From Numida meleagris (taxonomy: Eukaryota; Chordata; Aves; Galliformes; Numididae): a stretch of DNA of 64,000 nt. The stretch covers positions 17,501,467 through 17,565,466 of the forward strand of contig NC_034409.1 in assembly GCF_002078875.1 (NCBI RefSeq). Direction: 5' to 3'. This document shows positions 24,839 to 35,062 of the stretch, one piece after another. Every line of letters starts with the position of its first letter. Position 1 is the stretch's first letter. The notes beneath the pieces are model-generated. The model saw only the letters and a program-made list of their open reading frames with translations, searched no databases and was not told the DNA's origin. Position numbers and translations under genes: made by a program.

Positions 24839-27623
24839 ATGTAGCTCATATTTAAATCCAGATATTATTTTTTTGTTTCACTTTCCTGGTTGTTTTTTTT
24901 TTGTTTGTTTTTGTTTTAAATCTTAAGTCTAGAGATGGTTTCCTGCAGGAATTAATGAATTGTGAGTTTTCTCCCTCATTTTAATCTCAGGACTAAAATT
25001 AAATTGTGTGATTAGAGTAGGCTTCCCATTGAGTTTTATTAGGATGAGTTCTGATTTCTCTGTGAAACCCTGATGTTTTCCCATGTTCTATTAACTGAAT
25101 GTATGTCCTGGTGCTATTTTGTTGTCCTGTAGATTTGTGTTAAACTAATTAAAAAGACATATAAGTTTAGATTTATTTTAAGTGAAACCTTAAAACTACA
25201 TCAAGTGTTCTCTGAAAGTGCATGAAAATGTTATATATTGGGAAAGGCTGAGAGAAGGTATAAGATCACACTCCATGGTCATTGCTCCAGGCTGCTGTTA
25301 TTTCTACACCTACTGAGCATAGATCGTGAAATAGTGTATAAACATTCAATCAAAGTATCTACTAGTAGGCAACAAACTGCCTTCCCAGATTGCAACTGAT
25401 TGACTCTAGGTTATTCCACTTTCTTGCCAAGCTCTCCTCCAGTACAAACAGTTGGCTTAAATCTTCCCAAAACTCAATACACAGTAGCTCATAAAATATC
25501 ATATAAATCACAGTTTAGCTATACTTTTCATGGTTGTTGATTCACTGGCTCTTCAGTTAGAAAGCAATTGTACAGTCTCCCTCCCCTTCCCTTTCCCTAT
25601 CTGAATTTTCTTTCTCCTCACATTTCTTTCTCATTTAGGTCAACAATTGCAAGGATAACTTTAGATATGATAATGCATATTTGTTTTCTTTGATGATTTT
25701 TCTAGTTCACTAAAGTAATTCCAGAGAACTACATGACTACTATTTCAGTGAGTACAGTGCTTAAACATACCTAAACTGGACATCGCTAAATAAAACTGTA
25801 AATAAATAAGGATATGCAGTAGCTTAATCTTAATTTCAGAAGATAAATGAGTTCAGATTTTTCAACCTTTGTTAAATTATTTTTAAATCTACAGGACTGC
25901 AGATAATTCTCTCAACATAAAATGGAAAACAAGAACAGCTATTCTGGTTACTAAAAACTCTTATTTTAGTATGAAAAATTCAAACCGAATGTGCCTCTGG
26001 AGTGTCTTTCTAAAAATAATACAATTAAATCGCAAAAAGAGGATTTCCGAAGGCCCTGTCAACCTTGAAGCAAACTTAACAGGAGACTTCTAGAGTCTTT
26101 CAGGAAAGAAAGAATCCTCTTAAATGTCAGTGAAAGGAATAGGTTTTAGAGCTTAGAATGCAAATGTAGTCACTTAAAGGCTTGCTCTGTAGCAGCGTTA
26201 ACATCTGTTAACTACTCTGTAGTGGATGTTAAGTAGTGACAATTACCTGAACAGTTCCAGTGATATTGAGATCGTGTGCCGCTGATCACCTATTTTGCAC
26301 AAAGTACATTCTAAAATATATGATCAGAACTTAGAGTCTGAAGTGTGCATTCTTTCCAGATTTAAAAAACATTTTGGGGCATTGCAATGTTATACTCACC
26401 AGCAATAAGTTTCATCAATTTGTAAGCTTTATATGCACAGAAAGACACATGGCATATATTAAGTGGTAAAAAAATAACATATTTATGGAGTTTTAAGTCT
26501 ATTCTGTCTTATCTGTTCCCAGTAACTTCTTTAAATACTAGTCAAGGGTACAGGAGATCACTGAATAGATAATTCATAAAACATGAGCAGCTATTAAAAA
26601 CAATTTAAAGTAATTATTTCAGTAGATAAACACGACAATAAATAAAAAGAGGAAGAAATTTATTAATTCAGCAAAGCTTAGCATTTGAGTCACAGAAAAG
26701 GTATATAGAACTTCACAGAATTTCAAATGTATATAAAATAACAAAATTATATAAAGAACAAGTAAGATGAAGAAGGAAATATTCTAATTTTACCCAAATT
26801 CCAATGAGACTGAAAGACAATACTTTTCTGTAGAGTTTATACAGAATTTTAAGCATTTATGTCAGTAATAAAAGCATCTGCACTGAAATAAAATATCTTG
26901 CCAAATTCTTTTCAATAAAAATATTAAATTAATTCAAATTTAGAAGCTTATATTTTGAAGACTATTTACATTAAATGTCTTTAAAACCTGTGCTACTTAT
27001 TGAGGGGCTGCCTATAGATGATTTCATAGGACAATTATGAAGCCTAGTACTGTCTAGCTGTACAGAAAGTCTACTGAAGTAAAGATACAATAGATATTAT
27101 CCATAATAGGGAGTTAGTATAAGCATGGGAGCCCTCTCAAACAATATCATCTAATTCTGAAGAAATCACCATTCTAATTTATAAGGAATCAATGAAGATA
27201 TCAATTTTGTCTAGATTTTTCATATATACAGATATTTAGAACATACAATTAATAGTGATAGACATCTTTGGACCTCCCACGACTTTAGGGAACAATACAA
27301 AAAAATCTTGAAATTACATTTATATTCAGTATAATGGTTTGAGAATACTCACATAATTATAATTGCCATCCTATTTGAATCATATTTACAAATTGTCTTT
27401 TTAATCATTATTATTGACACACTGAACTGGTTGGCAAGAATAAAAGATGATTTTCCCGTGCCCTGGGCACAGTTGCTTACTTTTAGCTACTCATGGTGCA
27501 TTGTTTTCATCAGTGCACTGACTGAAAGGGAAAATTATACTAATTTTACTGAAATATCATAATTTGAAGAAATGTACTTGTGCACTTAATTTTTTTTTCC
27601 CATTCTTTAGCTGAATAAGTATT

Positions 27624-27629
27624 CTTCGT
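27624..27629. repeat. Left 6-bp target-site duplication of LTR B (CTTCGT)
   Basis: CTTCGT directly before the LTR is repeated exactly at 27988-27993. A 6-bp duplication is typical of alpha- and betaretrovirus-type (class II) integrases. Confidence 0.9.
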
Positions 27630-27860
27630 TGTGGGGGGAGACTTAACAACAAAGAGCTCAACAGACTCTGGTAGATCTTATCTCTATGAGGCCTCCGGAG
27701 TCTGGAGACAGGGCTAAGGTGTAAACAGAATACTCTTTAGTATGCACAGCTAATGTGGTCACTTCTGGGACAGTTAAGCAACCCTTTGTTTGTTATCTAC
27801 GTTGTTGTGAAGAACTTAAGGATAATTAACCGTGAGTGGATTTACTGCTTACGAGTGAAG

Positions 27861-27870
27861 GATATATAAG
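27861..27870 (+). promoter_or_regulatory. TATA box of LTR B
   Basis: GATATATAAG is an intact TATA element on the sense strand of the LTR, placed where the U3 promoter should end. The solo LTR could therefore still start transcription rightward; this is inferred from sequence only. Confidence 0.7.
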
Positions 27871-27885
27871 ATGTGTGTAAAACAC

Positions 27886-27891
27886 AATAAA
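27886..27891 (+). promoter_or_regulatory. Poly(A) signal AATAAA of LTR B
   Basis: An exact AATAAA hexamer on the LTR sense strand just after the TATA box. It would direct cleavage within or just after the tandem 16-bp units. Confidence 0.7.
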
Positions 27892-27939
27892 GAGAACTTG
27901 CTATTCTGAGAACTTGCTATTCAGAGAACTTGTTATTCT
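27892..27939 (+). repeat. Three tandem 16-bp units in LTR B
   Basis: The unit GAGAACTTGCTATTCT at 27892-27907 is followed by GAGAACTTGCTATTCA and GAGAACTTGTTATTCT. Copies 2 and 3 each differ from copy 1 by one base. The array lies in the presumed R/U5 region right after the poly(A) signal. Confidence 0.97.
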
Positions 27940-27987
27940 GATGCCACACTGACTGAGGGAATTCTGTAACGGGACCAAGCGCCGACA

Positions 27988-27993
27988 CTTCGT
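27988..27993. repeat. Right 6-bp target-site duplication of LTR B (CTTCGT)
   Basis: An exact copy of the bases at 27624-27629 that closes the insertion footprint. Confidence 0.9.
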
Positions 27994-28034
27994 TATATCA
28001 GAGCAATCTTAAATGATTTCTTGTACTGTATGTG

Positions 28035-28112
28035 TGTTGCGGTTTAACCCAGAAGGCAGCTCAGCACCACAAAGCTGTTCACTCACTGTCTAGCAGTGGG
28101 ATGGGGGAGATG
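28035..28112 (-). mobile_element. ERVL-type LTR scrap
   Basis: The plus strand reads TGTTGCGGTTTAACCCAGAA, then GGCAGCTCAGCACCACAAAG, then AGCAGTGGGATGGGGGAGA. This is the terminal segment of an avian ERVL-type LTR related to family C but of a different subfamily; by analogy with family C it is the 3' end of a minus-strand LTR. After about 78 bp the similarity stops. It lies 47 bp right of LTR B. Confidence 0.65.
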
Positions 28113-30070
28113 CTTCCATGAAAATTTCTGTTAAGCCGCATGTTGTACTTTTAAGGATGCTTTGATACCGAGTTTTTATATCGTACTGCAGAAGATTGTA
28201 GCATATAGCACACATTAAAACCAAAAAGCTGCCACTAAGTAAATAGATTTTTGTCTTAGGAGTCATTTTTTGGTGGCTTCAAAGCCAATCACAACTGATA
28301 ATTTAGGACTACTCAATGCCTGTTTAACATCTTGTCTTTCTTACATTAGAAAAGCTTAGATCTTCCAATTTGGAGGAAGATATTTTCTCATAATTTAAAT
28401 TATGAGAAGAGTACATATCCCTTGCCTACAAAAGGAAATCTCAAAACATAATGTTTTCCTGTTTTATAACTTTCTTTCTTTTTTTTTTTTTGAACATTTT
28501 TTTCCACGTATCATTTCTGTGTTCCTAAGATTTATTTCAAAGTTTACAACAATTTTGCTCTCTCTGAGTGATGTTAACTTCCTGCATTGCTTAAAATCTG
28601 AACAGTGAACGACTGGATCTTATTTTAGCTCTTATGCAAGAGTTCTTTAGTTCTCTTTGATTAGCAGTGACATCTCTGCTGGTACATCTCTCATGGTCAT
28701 TGGAAAAAGTTTCCAGGTATGTCTATATATTTTGAAAGTATTCTAGCCATTTCAGACTGTATAAATAGTTAAATATTCACTTATTCCAGGTAGTGAATCT
28801 CCCAGAATGCCCCCTTTTTTAAAGTGATTTATTTTTCCTTCTCATTGTTTTGATCACGTACTACATTCTAATAATCTGTTATACTGATATGCATTTTCAG
28901 CTGCAAACTGCTGTTACTTCTGTTGGTTGTGAAGAGGTGCAGGATCAACTTTTATTATGAATCACATAGGAGGACTTAATGTGGCACATATATCAGCCAC
29001 GATGACAGGATCATAACTGCACTTAGCCATTGTTGATTTCTTTACTCAAATTCAGGCCTCTAGTTGGTAATAACTTAGTCAATTAGATAAATAAATGAAA
29101 ATAACAGCATTTTAAATGATTAGCTGTTTAGTCTGTTCTTCCAGGACACATCATGGAACTTTGCTACATTTCCCAAGAGCCTCCACATGATCTCTGATTC
29201 TGAGTGATGGGGGTGAGGGTTTCTTTCAGGTTCTGGCAGCACAGCGAGCAGCAGCATGGTCGTAGCCTTCCTCTTTCTCCCATTTGAGTTATTAAGTGTA
29301 ACTCTCTTTCTTATAATTATCTTGCATTCTTTTACCATTTGTAGTAAATTTGTTATCTCTCCTTATCTTAATTGGGTTGTTTTTCTTTCCTTCCCCCCAA
29401 AAAGGGGAGAAAGGGGCCTTCTTGCCCTGTTGTGCTTGAAACCACAACACTTGTGATGTATTTTCCTCATTTCTATTCATACTCTGTTTCCTCAGGAGCA
29501 TTTGCTTCTTTCTCCTCCCTCTTTCCTCTCCTCATTTATCAATAACACTGAAACAGACATCAAGCTACCTAGTTGCATTTTTTATATCATTCATATGATT
29601 CTAAACTCGTACATCAAAATGTACTGCAAAATCTGTATTGCACACAATCCTTACAAAGATCTACTGCTAAACAGGATCAACATAACATGTGAGAAGAGGA
29701 TGTTTGCAGAGGCTATAAAATACAAAGGAGCAAATGGTAAAAACAAACAAACAAAAAACCCAACCAAACAGGCTTTTATAAAAACAGTGGGCAACTTCAC
29801 TTTCAGGTTGGTAATTGTCAGTGTGGACATGCATTGGGCAAAACTGGCAAGTGCTGGAGGCAGGCGGCTGCAGGATGATTTATGTGAGTAGAGATTATGA
29901 GCTGTGTAGGTCACAGTTGGTTCCATCCAGCTCTGAAACTGAACTAAAAAAACCATTGTCCACTAAAACTTCAGCCAGTCATAGGAGCATAGGACGCCCA
30001 AGAAAGGTTGGCAGCCACTGGGGGCAGGAGATAAATGTGGAGACATGAAGGTGTGGCATTTTCAAATTGA
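28113..30070. other. Spacer, no gene seen
   Basis: About 2 kb. It holds a T-run near 28480 and an A/C-rich patch near 29740-29770. The longer open frame that begins near 29502 starts at TTG and passes through the A/C-rich patch, so I do not call it a gene. Confidence 0.5.
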
Positions 30071-31012
30071 TGGACAGCTAAGTATGACCACACTACTTTC
30101 TCACTCCCCTTCCTCAAAAAGATGGGGAGAACATATCATGAAAGTTCATGGATTGAGATAAGGACAGAGAGATCAGTCAGAAATTACTGTCATGAACAAA
30201 ACATTTAGCACAGGGAGATTAATATAACTTATTGCTTATCGATATCAGACTAGAGCACTGAAAAGTAAAAAAACCAATACAAATACCTTCCCTCTATCCA
30301 CACTCTTTGACCTCATCTCCTTGAACAGTGCAGGGGAATGGACACTGTGATCAGCCCATAAATGTTTTGTCTCTATCACTCAATCTTCACTCTCTGCCCT
30401 TGCTGCAGAGTAGGGTCCCTCCCATGGAATGTGATCGTTCCCAAACTGATGATACATGGCCTTCTCACAGGCTGCAGGTCTGCACTGCTCCAGTGGCATC
30501 TTATCACAGGGCCTATCCTTCAGGAGCGGGCTGCTCCAGCAGGGGGGGTCTCACAGGCTGCAGCTCTGGCCCGGGCCCTGCTCCTGAGGGGCTCTCCATG
30601 GGTTCTTTGGGCCACATTCTCTGCTGCACTATGGGCTCCTCCATGACTGCTTGTGGAGACCTGCTCTGTGCTGTGCCCAAGGGCTGCCGGGGGATGGCCT
30701 ACTCCACCATGGGTCTCTCCCCGGCTGCAGAGAGCTTCTGCTCCACTCTTGGAGCACCTCGTGCCCTCCTTCTGCACTGCCCTTGGTGTCTGCAGGGCTG
30801 CTTCTCTTTATATTTTCTCACTCCTCTCTCCCAGCTGCTGTTGTGAAGCACTTTTTTTCCTTTTCTTAAATCTGCTCCCACAGAGGCACAACCAGTGTCA
30901 CTCACTGACTCGGCTCTGCCCAGCAGCAGGTCACTTCCGCAGCTGTCTGGATCTGGCTCTGATCTGACACAGGGCAGATGCTTGTCACATAAGGCTACCA
31001 AACAGGGACACA
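30071..31012 (-). mobile_element. LTR family C (avian ERVL type), nearly full length
   Basis: About 940 bp of LTR in minus orientation. Its sense 3' end (left) shares the TATGACCACACTACTTTCTC block with 21290. The middle is a GC-rich series of diverged repeats built on CAGGCTGCAG, GGGCTGCTCC and CTCCACCATGGG. Near the right are TCCCAGCTGCTGTTGTGAAG, CCCACAGAGGCACAACCAGT and finally GGCTACCAAACAGGGACACA, the reversed sense 5' end. This order is that of a widespread avian ERVL-type LTR. The extreme left terminus has decayed and I found no target duplication. The open frames of up to 172 codons inside it are a side effect of high GC content. Confidence 0.82.
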
Positions 31013-31876
31013 TGTGAGGATACAGAAAAGAGAGGAGAGAGAGAGGAGGATATGCAAAGTGAAGAAACAAAGTGGAGACAAAGGGTGACACACAATTTTA
31101 CAAACAGGAAGAGTAAAGCGATGAGAAGTATTTGGAGAGTAAAATGAGTGAGGACATTCTTATGGACATGGATGGAAAGGGATTTTAGAAAGGAGATGCT
31201 CCCTACCAGTTGTTGATTCACACCAGAACAGCAACAATCCAGAGGGAATCCAAACCACTGGTGACTTTTATGTACTCCCTTTCTTAGCTGCAAAAGATAA
31301 CATAAAGGCAGTCTATTAAAAATCAAATTAAATGACATTTACCAAAAGAGACTCTGACAGCACAAGAAAAAAGGAAAGAAAGCAACATATTGTTAACTAC
31401 ATTTTTATTCTTCAGAATAAAAAAACCACAATTAAAAATAAGAAGACATTCAAAAACAGTTCCGCCCAACTGAGAAAAATGAAAAAGAAAATGAAGTCTA
31501 CAAGTTAAATGAAATACTAGCAAATCAAGTCAAACATGCAGAGACAAACCAGCCAAGAAAAAAAAAAAAAAAAAACTATCAATAAGAACTCATCAGAATA
31601 AAGAATTCTTCCAGAGAACTGATGGAAGAAATTGGAGACTGAAGTGAAGAAAAATCACTCAAATGTAATATACAAATAAAAACTTAAATAAATTAGTTGT
31701 ATAGTTTTCTGTAAAAGCTTAAAAATCTTACTTTAAACTGTCCGCAGAAAGGAAATGTCTGATAAGGGCATATAAATTAAAAAAAAAATAAAAGAAAATC
31801 AATAAAATGTATGCGAGAATCTGCAGGGCTTGAGTGAACATCCTCAAAAATGCTCAAGTAGATCATATGTGAAATG
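31013..31876. other. Spacer with poly(A) tract, no gene seen
   Basis: About 0.86 kb, purine-rich on the plus strand, with a short GA-rich patch near 31030-31050. It holds an 18-base A-run at 31558-31575 and an A-rich run near 31780. No gene is recognised. Confidence 0.55.
31558..31575 (+). repeat. Poly(A) tract
   Basis: An 18-base A homopolymer. No retrocopied gene or SINE can be seen upstream of it, so I treat it as simple sequence. Confidence 0.9.
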
Positions 31877-32435
31877 CAAGGGCTGCTCCAAAAGTAATGC
31901 CTCATATTTTATTTTATTGGCCCACATTGTCAGATGATATTGGTGGTACAGAAGCAGAGGTTGAACCTTTCCACCAAGAGTCCATTAATTTTTGTTGGTC
32001 TGTGTCAGGTGGCAGTAAAAGGCAGTCTGACAAAATAGGATCTGACATGGAAGTGCATATGAAGCAAAAGTGTAAAAATGAATTCCTCTACGACGAAAAA
32101 AATGCACCTATTGACATTCATTGATGTTTGTTGAATGCTTATGGGGACCCAGCATTGGATGTGAGAACACTGAGGCGGTAGATCATGCATTTCAGCAGTG
32201 GCAGCAGCAATGTGAAAGACAGGCTGCCTTCTGATTGGCCATGCAAATGTTTATGAGCCCAGCATGCAGTTTCTTGTTCATCAGTGGTAAAAGTGGATAC
32301 CTAGTGGTCGTGACAACATTGAAGAATGTTTTGTAGCTGAGAATTTGCTTTATCAATTCATGTTATTGTGCTCTTTTTATCTGTTGGGAGTTTCCATGGA
32401 AATAAATATGGGGCATTACTTCTGGAACAACCTGT
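31877..32435 (+). mobile_element. Mariner-type DNA transposon (Galluhop-like), internally deleted, copy 2
   Basis: The left end is CAAGGGCTGCTCCAAAAGTA followed by ATGCCTCATATTTTATTTTA; the right end is TTTCCATGGAAATAAATATG followed by GGGCATTACTTCTGGAACAA. The ends are inverted repeats of each other. Inside lies the start of a transposase frame (DMEVHMKQKCKNEFLYDEK, then NAPIDIH and a stop at about 32122), part of the N-terminal helix-turn-helix region, decayed by substitution. The catalytic domain is absent, as in copy 1. A TA follows the right end at 32436-32437; the left TA is not preserved. Confidence 0.9.
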
Positions 32436-33068
32436 GTAGCTTAGCTAATAACTACTGTATGCATCCTCTAAGTATTGAGTTCAGTTTAATATATAAAGAG
32501 GAAGGCAAAAAACTTGATGTTAATTTTTCTAAAAGTATCATGTAATATTAATAAACTACAAATTTCTATAATAGACACATTATTTGAAGACATCATAATG
32601 GAAAGGTGTCACAAACTCTGCTGTTTCGTAGGAGCACTTCAAAACTTCTTGAGTTCTGTGCAGTGAGGGATCATGCAGACAGATGAATGGATTGTTAAAG
32701 TACTTGTTATAAGATACTAAAAAGCTTTTAAGGGCATCTGCTACCTGAAGTTCTTTCAGAAGCTGAGCAGTTTTGTGGCACATGGAAAATGACTAAATAA
32801 CGGATTAAAAGGCTATGAGTATGCAGTGTGGACAATGACTGTACATTGATTATACATATCTGTAATATTCTCACTCTAATAGAAAAGCTTATTCAAAGTT
32901 GTACATAGGTCGTGTTAAGGAGTCCACACACTGAAATAAACAGACTGCAATTAAAAAATGAACAAAATGCAAGATATTTTCTCCCAACATGTAATTCAGT
33001 TGTAAGATCCCTGCTGAAAAATTTGTGAAGTTCAACACTGACTATAAACTGCAAAAGTTTAATAAATT
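32436..33068. other. Spacer, no confirmed gene
   Basis: About 0.63 kb. It contains a 67-codon minus-strand frame with a true ATG (32783 to 32580) that looks somewhat protein-like but matches no family I know; see findings. Confidence 0.5.
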
Positions 33069-33248
33069 CACAGAGTCACAGTCACAGAATATCCCAAGTT
33101 GGAAAGGACTCACAAGGATCATCAAGTCCAACCCCTGGCTCCACAAAAGGACCACCCAAACTCAAACCCTGTGTCTGAGAGCAGTGTCCCAGCTGCAGTG
33201 GCTTGGGGCTGTGCCCACTGCCCTGGGCAGCCTGCTCCATGCCCAAAA
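33069..33248 (-). mobile_element. CR1 LINE 3' end, minus strand
   Basis: The left end has the reversed tail with CACAGAGTCACAGTCACAGA. It continues with AGTTGGAAAGGACTCACAAG, GATCATCAAGTCCAACCCCT and GGCTCCACAAAAGGACCACC, wording specific to one CR1 subfamily also seen at 48499. The right side reaches the GCCCTGGGCAGCCTGCTCCA block and then fades. It is about 180 bp, strongly 5'-truncated. Confidence 0.88.
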
Positions 33249-35062
33249 CTCACAGATATTCAATCCCGAAGGGACTCTTAAAAAAGTAGTCCAAGTGCAA
33301 CCTTCAGTGCACTTCAGGACTCTGGCTGTTGGAATCTGGGAGGGCATGCCACAGGGACAACATACTATATTGCATTATTCTTAGACCCATTTCCTTTGCT
33401 GGCTGCCACTGACTGCAGGTCGAGACAAAAGTACTGCTGGTCTGACTCACCACAGGAGTGATTAAACATTCTGGATGCAGTCTTGCTCATTTTGAAGTAA
33501 ATTAAAAATCTCTCATGGACCTAACTAAGGTCATTTTAACACAATTACATGTTTGCTTTAAATAAAAGATAAGCTAATGTAAAAACCTGACATATAAAGT
33601 GTAACTTTCTCTTCTGTGGCAATGCTGAAAAAAATACTTGGAGCATATACAGGCCCTGGTGGAGAAGAAATCCAAAGCTTGCCATGATTGCAACTGTCAG
33701 AAACATAATGGGCATGTTATAGGCAAAGAAGATAATGTGGTAGTCCAAATAACATTGGATTAAGACAAACCAATGGGCTGACTTTTACGGCAACATCTTT
33801 AACTCCCCTGTTTTTTTTTCTGTGCATATTTCTTCTTTTAAAATAAAGGCTGTGAGTGCTGTTTTCCTGTAGTGAAACACAAGTTAGTTTTAGTTGTGAC
33901 TTGAGTCAGTAAGCAGGGTGATAATTACTCTCAAAATCTTGATTTATTTCCAGATGAGTTTTCCAAAAAGATCTTTGTTAGTATTTATTGTGACTGATTT
34001 CATTTTATTTCATGGCATGTTGTGTGACCTTTCCAACTAGTTATGATGGTATTTTCCAACTATTCTAACAGAAGCATTTTTATGTTTTTTTTTTACAAAA
34101 GATAATAAAGTCAGACATCTGTTTGTTTTTGGTTTTGTAGTACGTTTGTCATCGTAAATCAATCTACATCTCAGTCCTAATCTATATGTAGTACCTCTCT
34201 CTACTATTTTTGGACATCAATTTCATTTCTACCTTTGTTCCATTAGCAATGCAGAACATAAGAACTCGGGAAGAAGCCTAGTTACACTACAGATAATGGT
34301 AGGTGAGTAAGGCTATATTACAGTTCCATGAGAAAAAATGTTGTTTTGTGTATCATAATTTTTTAGCAGCTGAGAATGTTAGTGGTTACTTTCGATCAAC
34401 TTGTACATGGTTATCTAAGGAAATGGAAGGACTGAATGCTGTATAAATTGCATGGGGCAGTGTTTAAAATCACAAACTGCAGCGCGTCCCTCTAATCTGC
34501 CTTCACTTTTAATCATTTAATAACATCTACTTTTCTTAAAGAGATATATATGAATGGGAAAAAGTTGTGAAGAAAATGCAGGAGAGAAATGTGATTGAGT
34601 AAATACCAAGTTAGTGAAAATATTTTAAATATTCTCTTGATATTTGGGTTCTTTTTCAGTTTAAGTGTAATTTTTTTTCTAGTACTTAGAAGGATAAGAA
34701 CTTAGTTCATGGTTTTTGAACACTTTGCAGAACACAACAGAAAACTTTGGTGACAAAACCAGTGAAAAAAGAGCAGTATGTAATAAAATCATCCCAAAAG
34801 AGTATTATTGAAAAATGTATATGTAAAATCAGTATTTTTTTATGATTGAAGTCAAAATATATGTAATATTTAGGTTTTTCATATACCAAACATAAATCAT
34901 AAAAACAGTACCGTAAAATACTAAACCTAGCAAATGTGAGCATTAGTGAGGATCTAGCAGTAAATGTAAGAAAAAAATGAGAAAATTTTCATTCAGTTCC
35001 TATTTTGCCCGTATTTCAATTTGGCTGTGATTCAGTTTAGAATCAGGTAATTAGCAATTATA
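33249..35062. other. Unique AT-rich stretch, no gene seen
   Basis: About 1.8 kb with T-runs near 33810 and 34090. No transposon or coding region is recognised in it. Confidence 0.55.

Larger units (their letters stand above)
23865..27623. other. Unique AT-rich stretch, no gene seen
   Basis: About 3.8 kb. It holds an (AT)n run at 23994-24011, a perfect 16-bp direct repeat at 24797 and 24823, and a T/G-rich low-complexity patch near 24890-24920. I recognise no gene or transposon. Confidence 0.55.
27630..27987 (+). mobile_element. Solo LTR, family B (class II, alpharetrovirus-like)
   Basis: A complete 358-bp solo LTR that starts TGTGGGGGGAG and ends GCGCCGACA, with exact 6-bp duplications on both sides. 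A TATA box (GATATATAAG, 27861-27870) lies 15 bases before a poly(A) signal (AATAAA, 27886-27891). Such tight packing of promoter and poly(A) signal with a very short R region is known from alpharetrovirus LTRs. After the signal come three tandem 16-bp units (27892-27939), then about 48 bases of U5. No internal retroviral sequence flanks it, so the provirus has recombined out. The class assignment rests on the 6-bp duplication and the signal layout; I cannot name the family. Confidence 0.88.

Noticed and set aside
27892..27939. CRISPR-like array (three 16-bp repeats)
   Set aside because: The units are directly tandem with no spacers and lie inside a retroviral LTR of a eukaryote.
29502..29891. 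129-codon open frame
   Set aside because: It starts at TTG and runs through an A/C-rich low-complexity patch. No domain is visible.
30328..30846. 172-codon open frame on the plus strand, with overlapping frames on both strands
   Set aside because: It lies inside the GC-rich body of a minus-strand LTR (30071-31012). Several frames are open at once because stops are rare in GC-rich repeats, and no domain is visible.
31558..31575. Poly(A) tail of a processed pseudogene or SINE
   Set aside because: No retrocopied exon sequence, tRNA-like promoter or flanking direct repeat could be found upstream.
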